A DNA stretch of 30,508 bases from NCBI GenBank assembly GCA_034666665.1, contig JAXDLK010000232.1, forward strand, positions 1 through 30,508, read 5' to 3'. How positions within the stretch are numbered: the stretch's first letter is position 1; every line of letters begins with the position of its first letter. Shown in pieces: positions 16,947-26,290 of this stretch. The notes under the pieces were generated by a model that saw nothing but the letters and a program-made list of their open reading frames with translations, was not told the origin of the DNA and did not search any database. The stretch is from JAXDLK01 sp034666665. GTDB lineage: Bacteria; Desulfobacterota; Binatia; JACPRU01. Both the position numbers and the translations under genes were made by a program.

Positions 16947-18262
16947 CCGCGTTCTCCTTCGGGATCGCCGTCGCCGATCACGCGCCGTGATTCGACGCGC
17001 GCGCGGAGGTCGCCGCGCGACAGGCGCACCTCGATCTCGGCGCCGATCTCGACCTCCGCCGCGGAACGGAGCGCGCGATCGTCGCCGTGTCTCCTTGCGA
17101 TCGCGTAGCCGCGCTCGAGGACGGCGAGCGGCGAGAGCCCCGACAGCGCGGCCGCGGTCCCGGCCAGGCGCTCGCGGAGAACCTCCGCGCGGTGGTGAAG
17201 CGCCGCCGCGAGCCGGCGCTCCGAATTCGCGACGAGCAGCCGACGGTCCCGGACGGTCGAGATCGGCGCCGCGACGCGCAGGCGATCGTCGAGCCCGCTC
17301 GCCGACTCCCGCGAGGATCGGAGACGCGAGCCGAAGGCACGAATCAGGCGCCGCTCCATCTCGGCCGCACGCTCCCGGGCAATCGCGGCATCACGGCGAG
17401 GATCGCGCAGCCGGCCCGAGAGCGCCGCGACCGACCGCCGCGAGACCGCCACCGCGCGCTGCACGCAGGCGACGAGCGCGCGCTCCTGCCGCTCGACCAG
17501 CGCCACCAGGTCGGTCTTCCGCGGCACCGCCATCTCGGCAGCGGCGGTCGGGGTCGGCGCGCGCGCATCCGCGACGAGATCGGCGAGCGTGACGTCGATC
17601 TCGTGGCCGACCGCCGAGATCACCGGCACCCGCGATGCGGCGATCGCGCGCGCGACGTTCTCGTCGTTGAACGCGGAGAGATCCTCGTTCGAGCCGCCTC
17701 CGCGGCCGACGATCAACAGGTCGAGCGCCGCAAGGCTTCCGAGGTCACGAATGCCGGCCGCGATCTCGTCCGCCGCTTCCGGCCCCTGCACCCGCACCGG
17801 ACGGACGATCACGCGGCGGTCCGGATAGCGGGCGCGAAGGATCGCGAGCACGTCCTGGAGGGCGGCACCGCCGAGAGCGGTGACGATGCCGATCGTCCGC
17901 GGCAGCAGCGGCAGCGGCCGCTTGCGCGCCGGATCGAGCAGGCCTTCGGCGCGGAGCTTCTCCCGAAGCTCCTCGAGCTGGAGGCGGAGAGCGCCGACTC
18001 CGCGCGGCTCGAGCAACTCGACGTAGAGCTGGAGCGCACCGCGCGTGTCGTACACGCCCACCCGACCGCGAGCGATGACGGCGAGCCCGTCCCGGGGACG
18101 GAAGCGCAGCCGCCACACTGCGCTCCGGAAGAGCACCGCCGCGATCTGCGCGCTGTCGTCCTTCAGCGTGAAGTAGCAGTGGCCGGCCGGTGAGGCGCGG
18201 AAGTTCGAGACCTCGCCGACCACCCAGACTTCGTCGAGACGCTGCTCGAGGAGCCCTTGCAC
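16943..18262 (-). CDS. xseA: Exodeoxyribonuclease VII large subunit (5' end uncertain)
   Basis: The 439-residue frame matches XseA. The OB-fold domain opens with LLEQRLDEVWVVGEVSNFRA and continues GHCYFTLKDDSAQIAAVLFR. The catalytic core includes RPLPLLPRTIGIVTALGGAALQ in overlapping parts, VGRGGGSNEDLSAFNDE and VISAVGHEIDVTLADLVAD. A long helical C-terminus follows. It forms exonuclease VII with XseB. The first start in frame is a GTG at 18262 with no ribosome binding site, yet homology continues upstream as SALTVSQLVRRVQG. An ATG at 18303 with a strong GGGGAG site lies one base out of frame. A 1-nt insertion between them would restore MPPSALTVSQLVRR, so a sequencing or real frameshift is suspected. 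It overlaps the M23 gene by 4 nt. Confidence 0.9.
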   Translation of the reverse strand: MQGLLEQRLDEVWVVGEVSNFRASPAGHCYFTLKDDSAQIAAVLFRSAVWRLRFRPRDGLAVIARGRVGVYDTRGALQLYVELLEPRGVGALRLQLEELREKLRAEGLLDPARKRPLPLLPRTIGIVTALGGAALQDVLAILRARYPDRRVIVRPVRVQGPEAADEIAAGIRDLGSLAALDLLIVGRGGGSNEDLSAFNDENVARAIAASRVPVISAVGHEIDVTLADLVADARAPTPTAAAEMAVPRKTDLVALVERQERALVACVQRAVAVSRRSVAALSGRLRDPRRDAAIARERAAEMERRLIRAFGSRLRSSRESASGLDDRLRVAAPISTVRDRRLLVANSERRLAAALHHRAEVLRERLAGTAAALSGLSPLAVLERGYAIARRHGDDRALRSAAEVEIGAEIEVRLSRGDLRARVESRRVIGDGDPEGERG

Positions 18263-18350
18263 GCGGCGGACGAGCTGACTGACGGTGAGCGCGGAGGAGG
18301 CATCCGCCGGCTCCCCCCGCGCTCCCGCGCCCTTTCGGACGCGGCTTCGA

Positions 18351-19802
18351 TCAGGGGCTCGCGCTGTCCGGCTCCTGCTCCGCCTGCTGTGCCGAACGGA
18401 GCTCCTCCGCGGACGGCGCCGCCTCCTCTCGCTTCGCCATCAGCGTGCTGAAGACCTGCCAACCCTTCAGGAGCTCGAGCGAGCGCTGCACCTGCGGATC
18501 CTTCTCCGGCTCGAGCTCGCGGACGACGTCGGCGTCGTCGGGACCCGCCGGCGGCTTCTGCTTCGACTCCGGCTCGGTCGCACCCTTGTCTTCCGGCTTC
18601 GGGCGATTCACGTCGAAGTGCTTGGGCAGGTTCTGCTCGCGGATGGGCTCGAAGTTTCCGGAGGGCGGCGGCTCCCCCTGCTCGGCCTTCGCCAGCATCG
18701 GTCGCTCCTCCATGATGATGTCGGGCGTGATGCCCGTCGCCTGGATGGAGCGCCCGCTCGGCGTGTAGTAGCGGGCCGTGGTCAGACGCAGAGCCGAGTT
18801 GTCCTCGAGAGGCAGGATCGTCTGTACCGATCCCTTGCCGAAGGTCTGCGTGCCGAGCACGAGCGCACGGCGGTGATCCTGGAGAGCGCCGGCGACGATC
18901 TCCGCGGCGCTCGCGCTGCCGCTGTTGACGATCACCACCATCGGGTAATCGAGGTACGCCTTCCTCTTGTGCGCGTAGTACCGCTGCTTCTGACCCTCGA
19001 GACGGCCTTCCGTGTAGACGATCAGCCCGGACTCGAGGAACATGTCGGAGACGCGCACCGCCTGCGTCAGCAGGCCGCCGGGGTTGTTGCGGAGATCGAG
19101 GATCATGCCGGAGATCTTGCCGCCGCTCTGCTTGGCGGCGTCGTCGAGCGCGCGCTCGAGGTCCTCGTCGGTGCGCTCCTGGAACTGCGTCACGCGCACG
19201 TAGGCGTACCCCTTCTCGAGCAGCCGCGACTTGACGCTCTCGATCTTGATCACGTCGCGAACCACGCTCACGTCGAAGAGCTCCGGGTGGGGCTCGCGCC
19301 TGAGCGTGAGCTTGATCTTCGTTCCGCGCGGGCCGCGCATCTTCTTCACGGCCTCGATCAGGCTCATGTCCTTGGTGAACTCGCCTTCGATCTTGATGAT
19401 CTGGTCGCCAGGCTTGATTCCGGAGCGGAACGCGGGCGTGTCCTCGATCGGCGAGACGACGGTCAAGATGCCGTTCTTGACCGTGATCTCGATGCCGAGG
19501 CCGCCGAAGCTGCCCTTGGTGTCGACCTGGAGCTCCTTGTAGAGGTCCGGCGTCAGGTACGCGCTGTGCGGGTCGAGCGAGGTCAGCATCCCGTTGATCG
19601 CGCCTTCGATCAGCTGCTGCGTCGTCACCGGGTCGACGTAGTTCTTCTTGACGATCGCGAGGATGTTCGTGAACGCCTCGAGCTTCTCGTAGCTTTCACG
19701 GGCGACGGCGGCGACGCTCTGCACCCGTCCCGTGACGAGCAACGCGGTGAGCGCCAAGCCGGTGACGGCGAGAGCGGCTCGCCTGCGGTTCTGAGACGGC
19801 AT
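18351..19802 (-). CDS. ctpA: C-terminal processing protease, S41 family
   Basis: This 483-residue periplasmic serine protease trims or degrades envelope proteins; in other bacteria it controls peptidoglycan hydrolases. There is an N-terminal signal/anchor (RRRAALAVTGLALTALLVTG). The PDZ domain is at about 95-175 (GLGIEITVKNGILTVVSPIE, then SGIKPGDQIIKIEG). The S41 core has the Ser nucleophile in VNSGSASAAEIVAGAL and the general-base Lys in TFGKGSVQ. An acidic, Pro/Lys-rich C-terminal tail follows. It is the first gene of the minus-strand operon, divergent from gspC, with a candidate promoter at 19847-19875. Its link to the M23 enzyme two genes downstream fits known Ctp-hydrolase partnerships. 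Confidence 0.93.
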   Translation of the reverse strand: MPSQNRRRAALAVTGLALTALLVTGRVQSVAAVARESYEKLEAFTNILAIVKKNYVDPVTTQQLIEGAINGMLTSLDPHSAYLTPDLYKELQVDTKGSFGGLGIEITVKNGILTVVSPIEDTPAFRSGIKPGDQIIKIEGEFTKDMSLIEAVKKMRGPRGTKIKLTLRREPHPELFDVSVVRDVIKIESVKSRLLEKGYAYVRVTQFQERTDEDLERALDDAAKQSGGKISGMILDLRNNPGGLLTQAVRVSDMFLESGLIVYTEGRLEGQKQRYYAHKRKAYLDYPMVVIVNSGSASAAEIVAGALQDHRRALVLGTQTFGKGSVQTILPLEDNSALRLTTARYYTPSGRSIQATGITPDIIMEERPMLAKAEQGEPPPSGNFEPIREQNLPKHFDVNRPKPEDKGATEPESKQKPPAGPDDADVVRELEPEKDPQVQRSLELLKGWQVFSTLMAKREEAAPSAEELRSAQQAEQEPDSASP

Positions 19803-19846
19803 TCCGATGCGACCTCCGGTGCGAATCGAGTGAAACCTTGAGCGGA

Positions 19847-19875
19847 ATCCTACACGCGCGCCTGCGCTCCTGCAA
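19847..19875 (-). promoter_or_regulatory. Candidate promoter of the ctpA operon
   Basis: On the minus strand TTGCAG (19875-19870) and TAGGAT (19852-19847) are 17 nt apart and about 45 nt before the ctpA ATG. The match is partial (3/6 and 4/6), but the spacing is ideal and the position fits the start of the operon. Confidence 0.35.
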
Positions 19876-19923
19876 TTCGCGGCTCGCGCGGCTCGTCGCG
19901 AGCGGCGCTGCAGACGTCGAGCC

Positions 19924-19954
19924 TTGAAAGCCCGGACTCTTTACTTCATATACT
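19924..19954 (+). promoter_or_regulatory. Candidate sigma-70 promoter of the gsp operon
   Basis: TTGAAA (19924-19929, 5/6) and TATACT (19949-19954, 5/6) are separated by 19 nt and lie 29 nt before the likely gspC ATG. They sit in an AT-richer pocket (CTTTACTTCATATAC) that stands out from the surrounding DNA. The spacing is 1-2 nt longer than ideal. Confidence 0.5.
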
Positions 19955-19983
19955 ACGCCGATCTTTCGCCGCTTTTCCCCGGA

Positions 19984-20823
19984 ATGATCCCGCCGCGCAC
20001 GCTCGTCATCGCCGGACAGCTCCTGCTTCTGGCGCTCGCCGCGTTTTTCGCGGCGAGCTCCGTCAATGCAGGGATCTCGATCGCGCTCCGGCCGAAGGTG
20101 GAAGTCTCGCTGCCGCCCGTCGAGGCGAACGCTCCCGCGATGTCCAAGCGTCCGATCTCGCACTACGCGGCGGTGACGGAACGGGACATCTTCAACCCGC
20201 CGAAGCCGGTCGAGGAGACCGCGCCAGCGCCGACCGTTTCGCCGCTGAAGGCCAAGCTCCTCGGCACCGCGCCAGGGCACGGCATGGACTCCTTCGCGAT
20301 CATCGAGGACGAGTCCGACCGCAAGCAGGAGCTCTACCGCGTCGGCGACCGCTTGCAGGACCGGACCGTGTCGCGGATCGAATGGGACCACGTCATCCTC
20401 AAGAACGGCAGCCAGGAAGAGACGTTGAAGCTGGCGGAGCAGGCAGGACGCCCGGGGAGCTTCGCGGCCGCCGCGGCGGAAGAGGGCATCCAGAAGCTCG
20501 GTGAGACCAGCTTCGTCGTCGATCGCTCCGAGGTGGATCAGGCGATGGAGAACATGAACCAGGTCTTCACGCAGATCCGCGCCGTGCCTCACTTCCAGGA
20601 CGGGAAGGCCAGCGGCTTCCGCGTGTTCGCGATCCGCCGCGATTCCATCTTCGACAAGATCGGCCTCAAGAATGGCGACGTGATCGCCCGCATCAACGGG
20701 CAGGAGCTGAGCGATCCCGCCCGCGCGATGTCCATGATCCAGGAGCTCCGCAGCTCGACGAACGTCTCGGTCGAGGTGATGCGCAACCGCCAGCCGACGA
20801 CTCTCAGCTACGAGATCCGTTGA
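19984..20823 (+). CDS. gspC: Type II secretion protein GspC
   Basis: This 279-residue inner-membrane protein connects the platform to the secretin. A short cytoplasmic N-terminus and one membrane segment (LVIAGQLLLLALAAFFAASS) are followed by the periplasmic homology region (HYAAVTERDIFNPP, then LKAKLLGT, YRVGDRLQDRTVSRIEWDHV). A C-terminal PDZ-like domain follows (GFRVFAIRRDSIFDKIGLKN, GDVIARINGQEL). The ATG at 19984 is preferred over an upstream TTG at 19924 because that TTG is part of the candidate -35 box and the family N-terminus fits the later start. It is the first gene of the plus-strand gsp operon and divergent from ctpA. Confidence 0.9.
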   Translation: MIPPRTLVIAGQLLLLALAAFFAASSVNAGISIALRPKVEVSLPPVEANAPAMSKRPISHYAAVTERDIFNPPKPVEETAPAPTVSPLKAKLLGTAPGHGMDSFAIIEDESDRKQELYRVGDRLQDRTVSRIEWDHVILKNGSQEETLKLAEQAGRPGSFAAAAAEEGIQKLGETSFVVDRSEVDQAMENMNQVFTQIRAVPHFQDGKASGFRVFAIRRDSIFDKIGLKNGDVIARINGQELSDPARAMSMIQELRSSTNVSVEVMRNRQPTTLSYEIR

Positions 20824-20863
20824 GGCGCAGAGCGATGTGGTCGAGCGGGGTGTGGGGAGAATC

Positions 20864-23683
20864 GTGGGACCGCAATGTTTCGCAGCGGAAGGACGGCAGA
20901 CTCGCAGCCGCCACGCCGGCGCGGGGGCTCGCCTGAAAACGCTCTCCGCGGCCGTCGTCCTCGGCATCGCTCTCGCCGCCGCCGTCGCTCTCGCGCAGGC
21001 TCCGGCGCCCCTCGCCGCTCCGGGGGCAGCGCCGCCGCGCGGCGGCGGTGGCGGGCAGATGATCACCATGGACTTCCAGGACGTCGAGATCGGCGTCCTC
21101 GCGAAATTCATCAGCGAGATCACCGGCAAGAACTTCATCCTCGACGAGAAGGTGCGCGGCAAGGTGACGGTGATCTCGCCGACCAAGATCACCGTTCCCG
21201 AAGCCTACCGCGTCTTCCAGTCGATCCTCGAGGTGAAGGGCTTCACCACGGTACCCTCGGGCCCGGCGATCAAGATCGTCCCCACTCGCGAGGCGAAGGA
21301 GTCGGACCTGCCGCTCGCAACGGGCGAGCACGGCGACCAGTTCGTCACGCAGATCGTGCCGCTGAGCTTCACGACGCCGAGCTCGCTCGTCGCCGTGCTG
21401 CAGCCGATGGTGTCGAAGGACGGCCTGATCACCGCGTACGATCCGGCGAACTCGCTGATCCTGATCGACAGCGCGTCGAACATCGACCGCCTGCTGCAGA
21501 TCATCTCGGAGCTCGACATCGAGCTCCCCGGCCGCGGCATCGAGGTGATCCGCCTGCAGAACGCGTTCGCCGAAGACGTCGCCGCGAAGATCCAGGACGC
21601 GCTCGAGGGCCTGGCGGAGAACGCTGCGGGGGAGGCCGCCGGCGCGGCGGCGCAACGTCGTCCCGCGCGCGCGCCCGGACAGGGGCAAGCGGCGCCCGTC
21701 GCCGCCGGCGGCACCGCGGAGACGTTTCGCGTGATCGCCGACGAGCGCACGAATTCCCTCGTCGTGCTCGCGGGTCCGCAGCAGGTGCGCACGATCCGCA
21801 CGCTGGTGAAGGAGCTCGATCGCAAGCTCGAAGGCGTCGCGAAGATCAACGTGTACCGCCTGAAGTACGCGAACGCGATCGAGACCGTGCAGGTCCTCTC
21901 CGAGCTGATCGGCGGCGGCGGGGGCGGCGGCCTCGGCGCGCTCGGCTCCCCGACCCGGCGAACGACGCGCGAGGATCGTCTGCAGGGGAGCCGCGGAGGC
22001 CTCGGACGTGGGAACGGCGGCGGCGGTCTCGGAGGTGGTGGAGGCCTCGGCCGGGGCGGACTCGGCGGCGGCGGTGGCGGTCTCGGCAACGCGCTCGGCG
22101 GCGGCGGTCTCGGTGGCAACCAGGGCGGCGCCGGCGCGCAGCCGACGTCCGCCACCGGCAGCGGCGGGGAGTTCGTCGGCGAGGTGCGGGTGACCGCGGA
22201 CCCCTACACGAACTCCGTGATCATCAGCGCCGGACCGCAGGATTTCGACGTGCTGCGCCGCGTGCTCGCCGACATCGACGTCCCCCGCCGGCAGGTGATC
22301 GTCGAAGCGATCATCCTCGAGGTGAGCCTCGACAAGTCCCGTTCTCTCGGTCTCGAGCTCCAGGGCGCGGCGAACCTGACGAACTCCGGCGTCGGGCTCG
22401 GGCGGGTGAACCTCGGATCCCTGAACACCGCGCTCAGCCCGCAGGCATCGTCGATCCGAGGACTGCTCGCCGCGGCGGCCAGCAAGCAGACGGTGACGAT
22501 CAACGGACAGACGGTCCCCGCGCAGGTGGCGCTCCTCACCGCGCTCGAAGGCGACAGCGACATCAACGTGCTCTCCGCGCCGACGCTCCTCACGTCGGAC
22601 AACCAGGAAGCCGAGATCGTCGTCGCGCAGAACATCCCGTTCATCGCCAGCCGCGCGACGGACACGACCAACCTGCAGAACACCTTCACGACCGTCGACC
22701 GGCAGGACGTCGGCATCACCCTCAGGATCACGCCGCAGATCTCCGAAGGCGGGGTCGTGCGCCTCGATCTCTACGAGGAAGTCTCGGCGGTGGTGCCGAA
22801 TCCGGTCGTCGATCCGAACGTCGCCGGCCCCACGACCAGCGTCCGTGCGGCGTCGACGACGGTCGTCGCCGAGCACGGGCAGATGGTCGCGATCGGCGGG
22901 CTCATCTCCGACAACGTGACGAGCGTGAAGAGCAAGGTGCCGTACCTCGGCGACATCCCCTTCATCGGCAACTTCTTCACGCACACGGACGACACCTCGA
23001 ACCGGGTGAACCTGCTGATCTTCCTGACGCCGCGGATCATCCGCGACGAGACGCAGCTGCAGAAGGCCTCGATCGAGGAGCGCGACCTGTTGATGGGCAA
23101 CGTGCGCGATCGCCACCTCTCCAGGCAGAGCCGGAAATACCTCGAAAGCTACAAGTGGGAAGGCCGGCTGACGGAGCCCCCGCCGGGTGGGCCGCCGCCC
23201 TTGATCATCCCACCGGGGACGTCGCTGCCGTTCGCCGCGCCCACTCCCGCGCCGTCGCAGGGAGCAGGCGTCACGTCGTTCGCCGCTCCCCCCCCGCCGA
23301 TGCCGGCGGCCGCTCCACCGAGCGAGGCGCCGCGACCGGAGCTCTACGGGCTTCCCGCCTCCGGACACCGCTACGTGGTGCTGCTCTCGTACTGGGAGCA
23401 GGGCACGCCACCGCCGGAGCTCCAGACCACCGGCGGCTTTCTCACCCTCTACGTGCCGCAGTCGGCGCCGCAGTTCTTCGACAAGGGCGGCACGTACGAG
23501 TACCAGTCCGGCGGCTACCAGGCGAAGTACACCTGCCTCGAGGTGTTCGACAGCGCCACCGAGGCGCTCTCCGTCTATCCCGAGGGTCAGGGAGGCACCC
23601 GGGGAGTCCGCTGGCGCCCATTCTCGGGCGAGCAGATGCAGCAGATCGCTTCCGGGCAGAGCCCCTGGAAGCGCGCCTCCTGA
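20864..23683 (+). CDS. gspD: Type II secretion secretin GspD with C-terminal extension
   Basis: This outer-membrane channel protein has about 939 residues from the GTG at 20864, chosen for its GGGGAG site; a GTG at 20837 is an alternative. A signal peptide lies at about 25-46 (LKTLSAAVVLGIALAAAVALA). The N0 domain begins ITMDFQDVEIGVLAKFISEI. N1-N3 repeats follow, including FRVIADERTNSLVVLAGP and VRVTADPYTNSVIISAGP. A Gly/Leu-rich stretch of about 85 residues interrupts N3 near 348-434. The secretin core contains ALEGDSDINVLSAPTLLTSD, then GLISDNVTSVKSKVPYLGDI and LLIFLTPRII. After that come a Pro-rich linker and about 110 residues (RYVVLLSYWEQG onward) that I do not recognise. These could replace the pilotin-binding S-domain. 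It lies 40 nt after gspC. Confidence 0.92.
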   Translation: MGPQCFAAEGRQTRSRHAGAGARLKTLSAAVVLGIALAAAVALAQAPAPLAAPGAAPPRGGGGGQMITMDFQDVEIGVLAKFISEITGKNFILDEKVRGKVTVISPTKITVPEAYRVFQSILEVKGFTTVPSGPAIKIVPTREAKESDLPLATGEHGDQFVTQIVPLSFTTPSSLVAVLQPMVSKDGLITAYDPANSLILIDSASNIDRLLQIISELDIELPGRGIEVIRLQNAFAEDVAAKIQDALEGLAENAAGEAAGAAAQRRPARAPGQGQAAPVAAGGTAETFRVIADERTNSLVVLAGPQQVRTIRTLVKELDRKLEGVAKINVYRLKYANAIETVQVLSELIGGGGGGGLGALGSPTRRTTREDRLQGSRGGLGRGNGGGGLGGGGGLGRGGLGGGGGGLGNALGGGGLGGNQGGAGAQPTSATGSGGEFVGEVRVTADPYTNSVIISAGPQDFDVLRRVLADIDVPRRQVIVEAIILEVSLDKSRSLGLELQGAANLTNSGVGLGRVNLGSLNTALSPQASSIRGLLAAAASKQTVTINGQTVPAQVALLTALEGDSDINVLSAPTLLTSDNQEAEIVVAQNIPFIASRATDTTNLQNTFTTVDRQDVGITLRITPQISEGGVVRLDLYEEVSAVVPNPVVDPNVAGPTTSVRAASTTVVAEHGQMVAIGGLISDNVTSVKSKVPYLGDIPFIGNFFTHTDDTSNRVNLLIFLTPRIIRDETQLQKASIEERDLLMGNVRDRHLSRQSRKYLESYKWEGRLTEPPPGGPPPLIIPPGTSLPFAAPTPAPSQGAGVTSFAAPPPPMPAAAPPSEAPRPELYGLPASGHRYVVLLSYWEQGTPPPELQTTGGFLTLYVPQSAPQFFDKGGTYEYQSGGYQAKYTCLEVFDSATEALSVYPEGQGGTRGVRWRPFSGEQMQQIASGQSPWKRAS

Positions 23684-23697
23684 CCACACGCCGCATC

Positions 23698-24561
23698 TTG
23701 CCCCGCCTTCGCGCCCTGCTCCGCCCATGGACGAAGCAGGGCCGGCGCGACGCCTACGTCGAAGCGTTGCCGAGCCGCCTCTCCACCGAGTGGCACGGCT
23801 TGCGGAAGACCGCGTCCGAGGACGGTGTCGCCGACGTCGCTTGCCGCGACTGCCCGAAGTTCTCGGCCTTTCCCCCGCGCTGCCGCGTACCGATGGGGAG
23901 CCGCATCCGCGCCTGCATCTGCGCCGCGGCGGAGTACAACCTGCGTGACGTCGCGGGCAAGGACGTGCTCGAGATCGGCTGCGCCGAGCGTTCGTTCGGC
24001 CGTGCCATCGTCGAGGCGTCCGGCGGACGATGGCTGTCGGTCGACCCGAACCCGGAGTCCCATCGCGGCGCGGAATCGCTGCGGACGTACGTCGGGCACG
24101 CCGCCTCCCTCCCCTTCGCCGACCAGAGCTTCGACGTGGTCTTCGGCATCCAGACGCTCGAGCACTGGGAAGACGAGAACCCCGGGGTCACCGACTGCGA
24201 CTATCCTCGCGCGCTCGCGGAGATCTGGCGGGTTCTGCGCCCGGGCGGCTGGGTCTACTTCGACGCGCCGATCCATCTGCACGGGGCCGCTGCCTTCGTC
24301 CGCGGAGACGTACCGGCGATCCGGGGGCTCTTCGGCACGCAGCCTTGGGCGAACGTCCGGCTGGAGGGCTGGCGCCGTCTCCATCGTCCACTGCCGGCGA
24401 GCCGCCCGCCGAAAAAGGAGATCGAGCGCTGGCCGGCGCGAATGACGGATGGTGCTGCCGAGGATCTCGCCGACCTGACGCGGCGGAGCGTCTGGCTGCT
24501 GACGGTGCGCGCCGAAAAGCCGCAATCGGAAAACCTAGCGCCGGAGCGGGGTTCCGGTTAA
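23698..24561 (+). CDS. Class I SAM-dependent methyltransferase inside the gsp operon
   Basis: The 287-residue product (from a TTG at 23698; no ribosome binding site seen) has a Methyltransf_11-type domain. Motif I is DVLEIGCAERSFG, the acidic loop is LSVDPNPES, and the post-core segment is FDVVFGIQTLEHWED with LAEIWRVLRPGGWVYFDAP. Before the domain is a Cys-rich stretch with five Cys (CRDC, PPRC, then ACIC), which might bind metal. The target is unknown; small molecules, lipids or sugars are all possible for this fold. It sits 14 nt after gspD and 10 nt before gspE, so it must be co-transcribed with the secretion genes, although no methyltransferase is a core T2SS part. There is no signal peptide, so it is cytoplasmic. 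Confidence 0.82.
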   Translation: MPRLRALLRPWTKQGRRDAYVEALPSRLSTEWHGLRKTASEDGVADVACRDCPKFSAFPPRCRVPMGSRIRACICAAAEYNLRDVAGKDVLEIGCAERSFGRAIVEASGGRWLSVDPNPESHRGAESLRTYVGHAASLPFADQSFDVVFGIQTLEHWEDENPGVTDCDYPRALAEIWRVLRPGGWVYFDAPIHLHGAAAFVRGDVPAIRGLFGTQPWANVRLEGWRRLHRPLPASRPPKKEIERWPARMTDGAAEDLADLTRRSVWLLTVRAEKPQSENLAPERGSG

Positions 24562-24571
24562 TCTCGAACGT

Positions 24572-26278
<1,707 letters not shown>

Positions 26279-26290
26279 CCGTTCCCCTCG

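Noticed and set aside
23341..23683. SPOR domain at the C-terminus of GspD
   Set aside because: The opening RYVVLLSYWEQG recalls SPOR, but the later repeat and length pattern do not fit, so I left it as unknown.
20875..23697. Frame continuing from the methyltransferase back through gspD in another reading frame
   Set aside because: Only the last 287 codons have methyltransferase motifs; the upstream part is an Arg-rich shadow of gspD.
20804..23728. A 974-codon minus-strand frame opposite gspD
   Set aside because: It is the antisense shadow of gspD, with no domain signature and biased composition.
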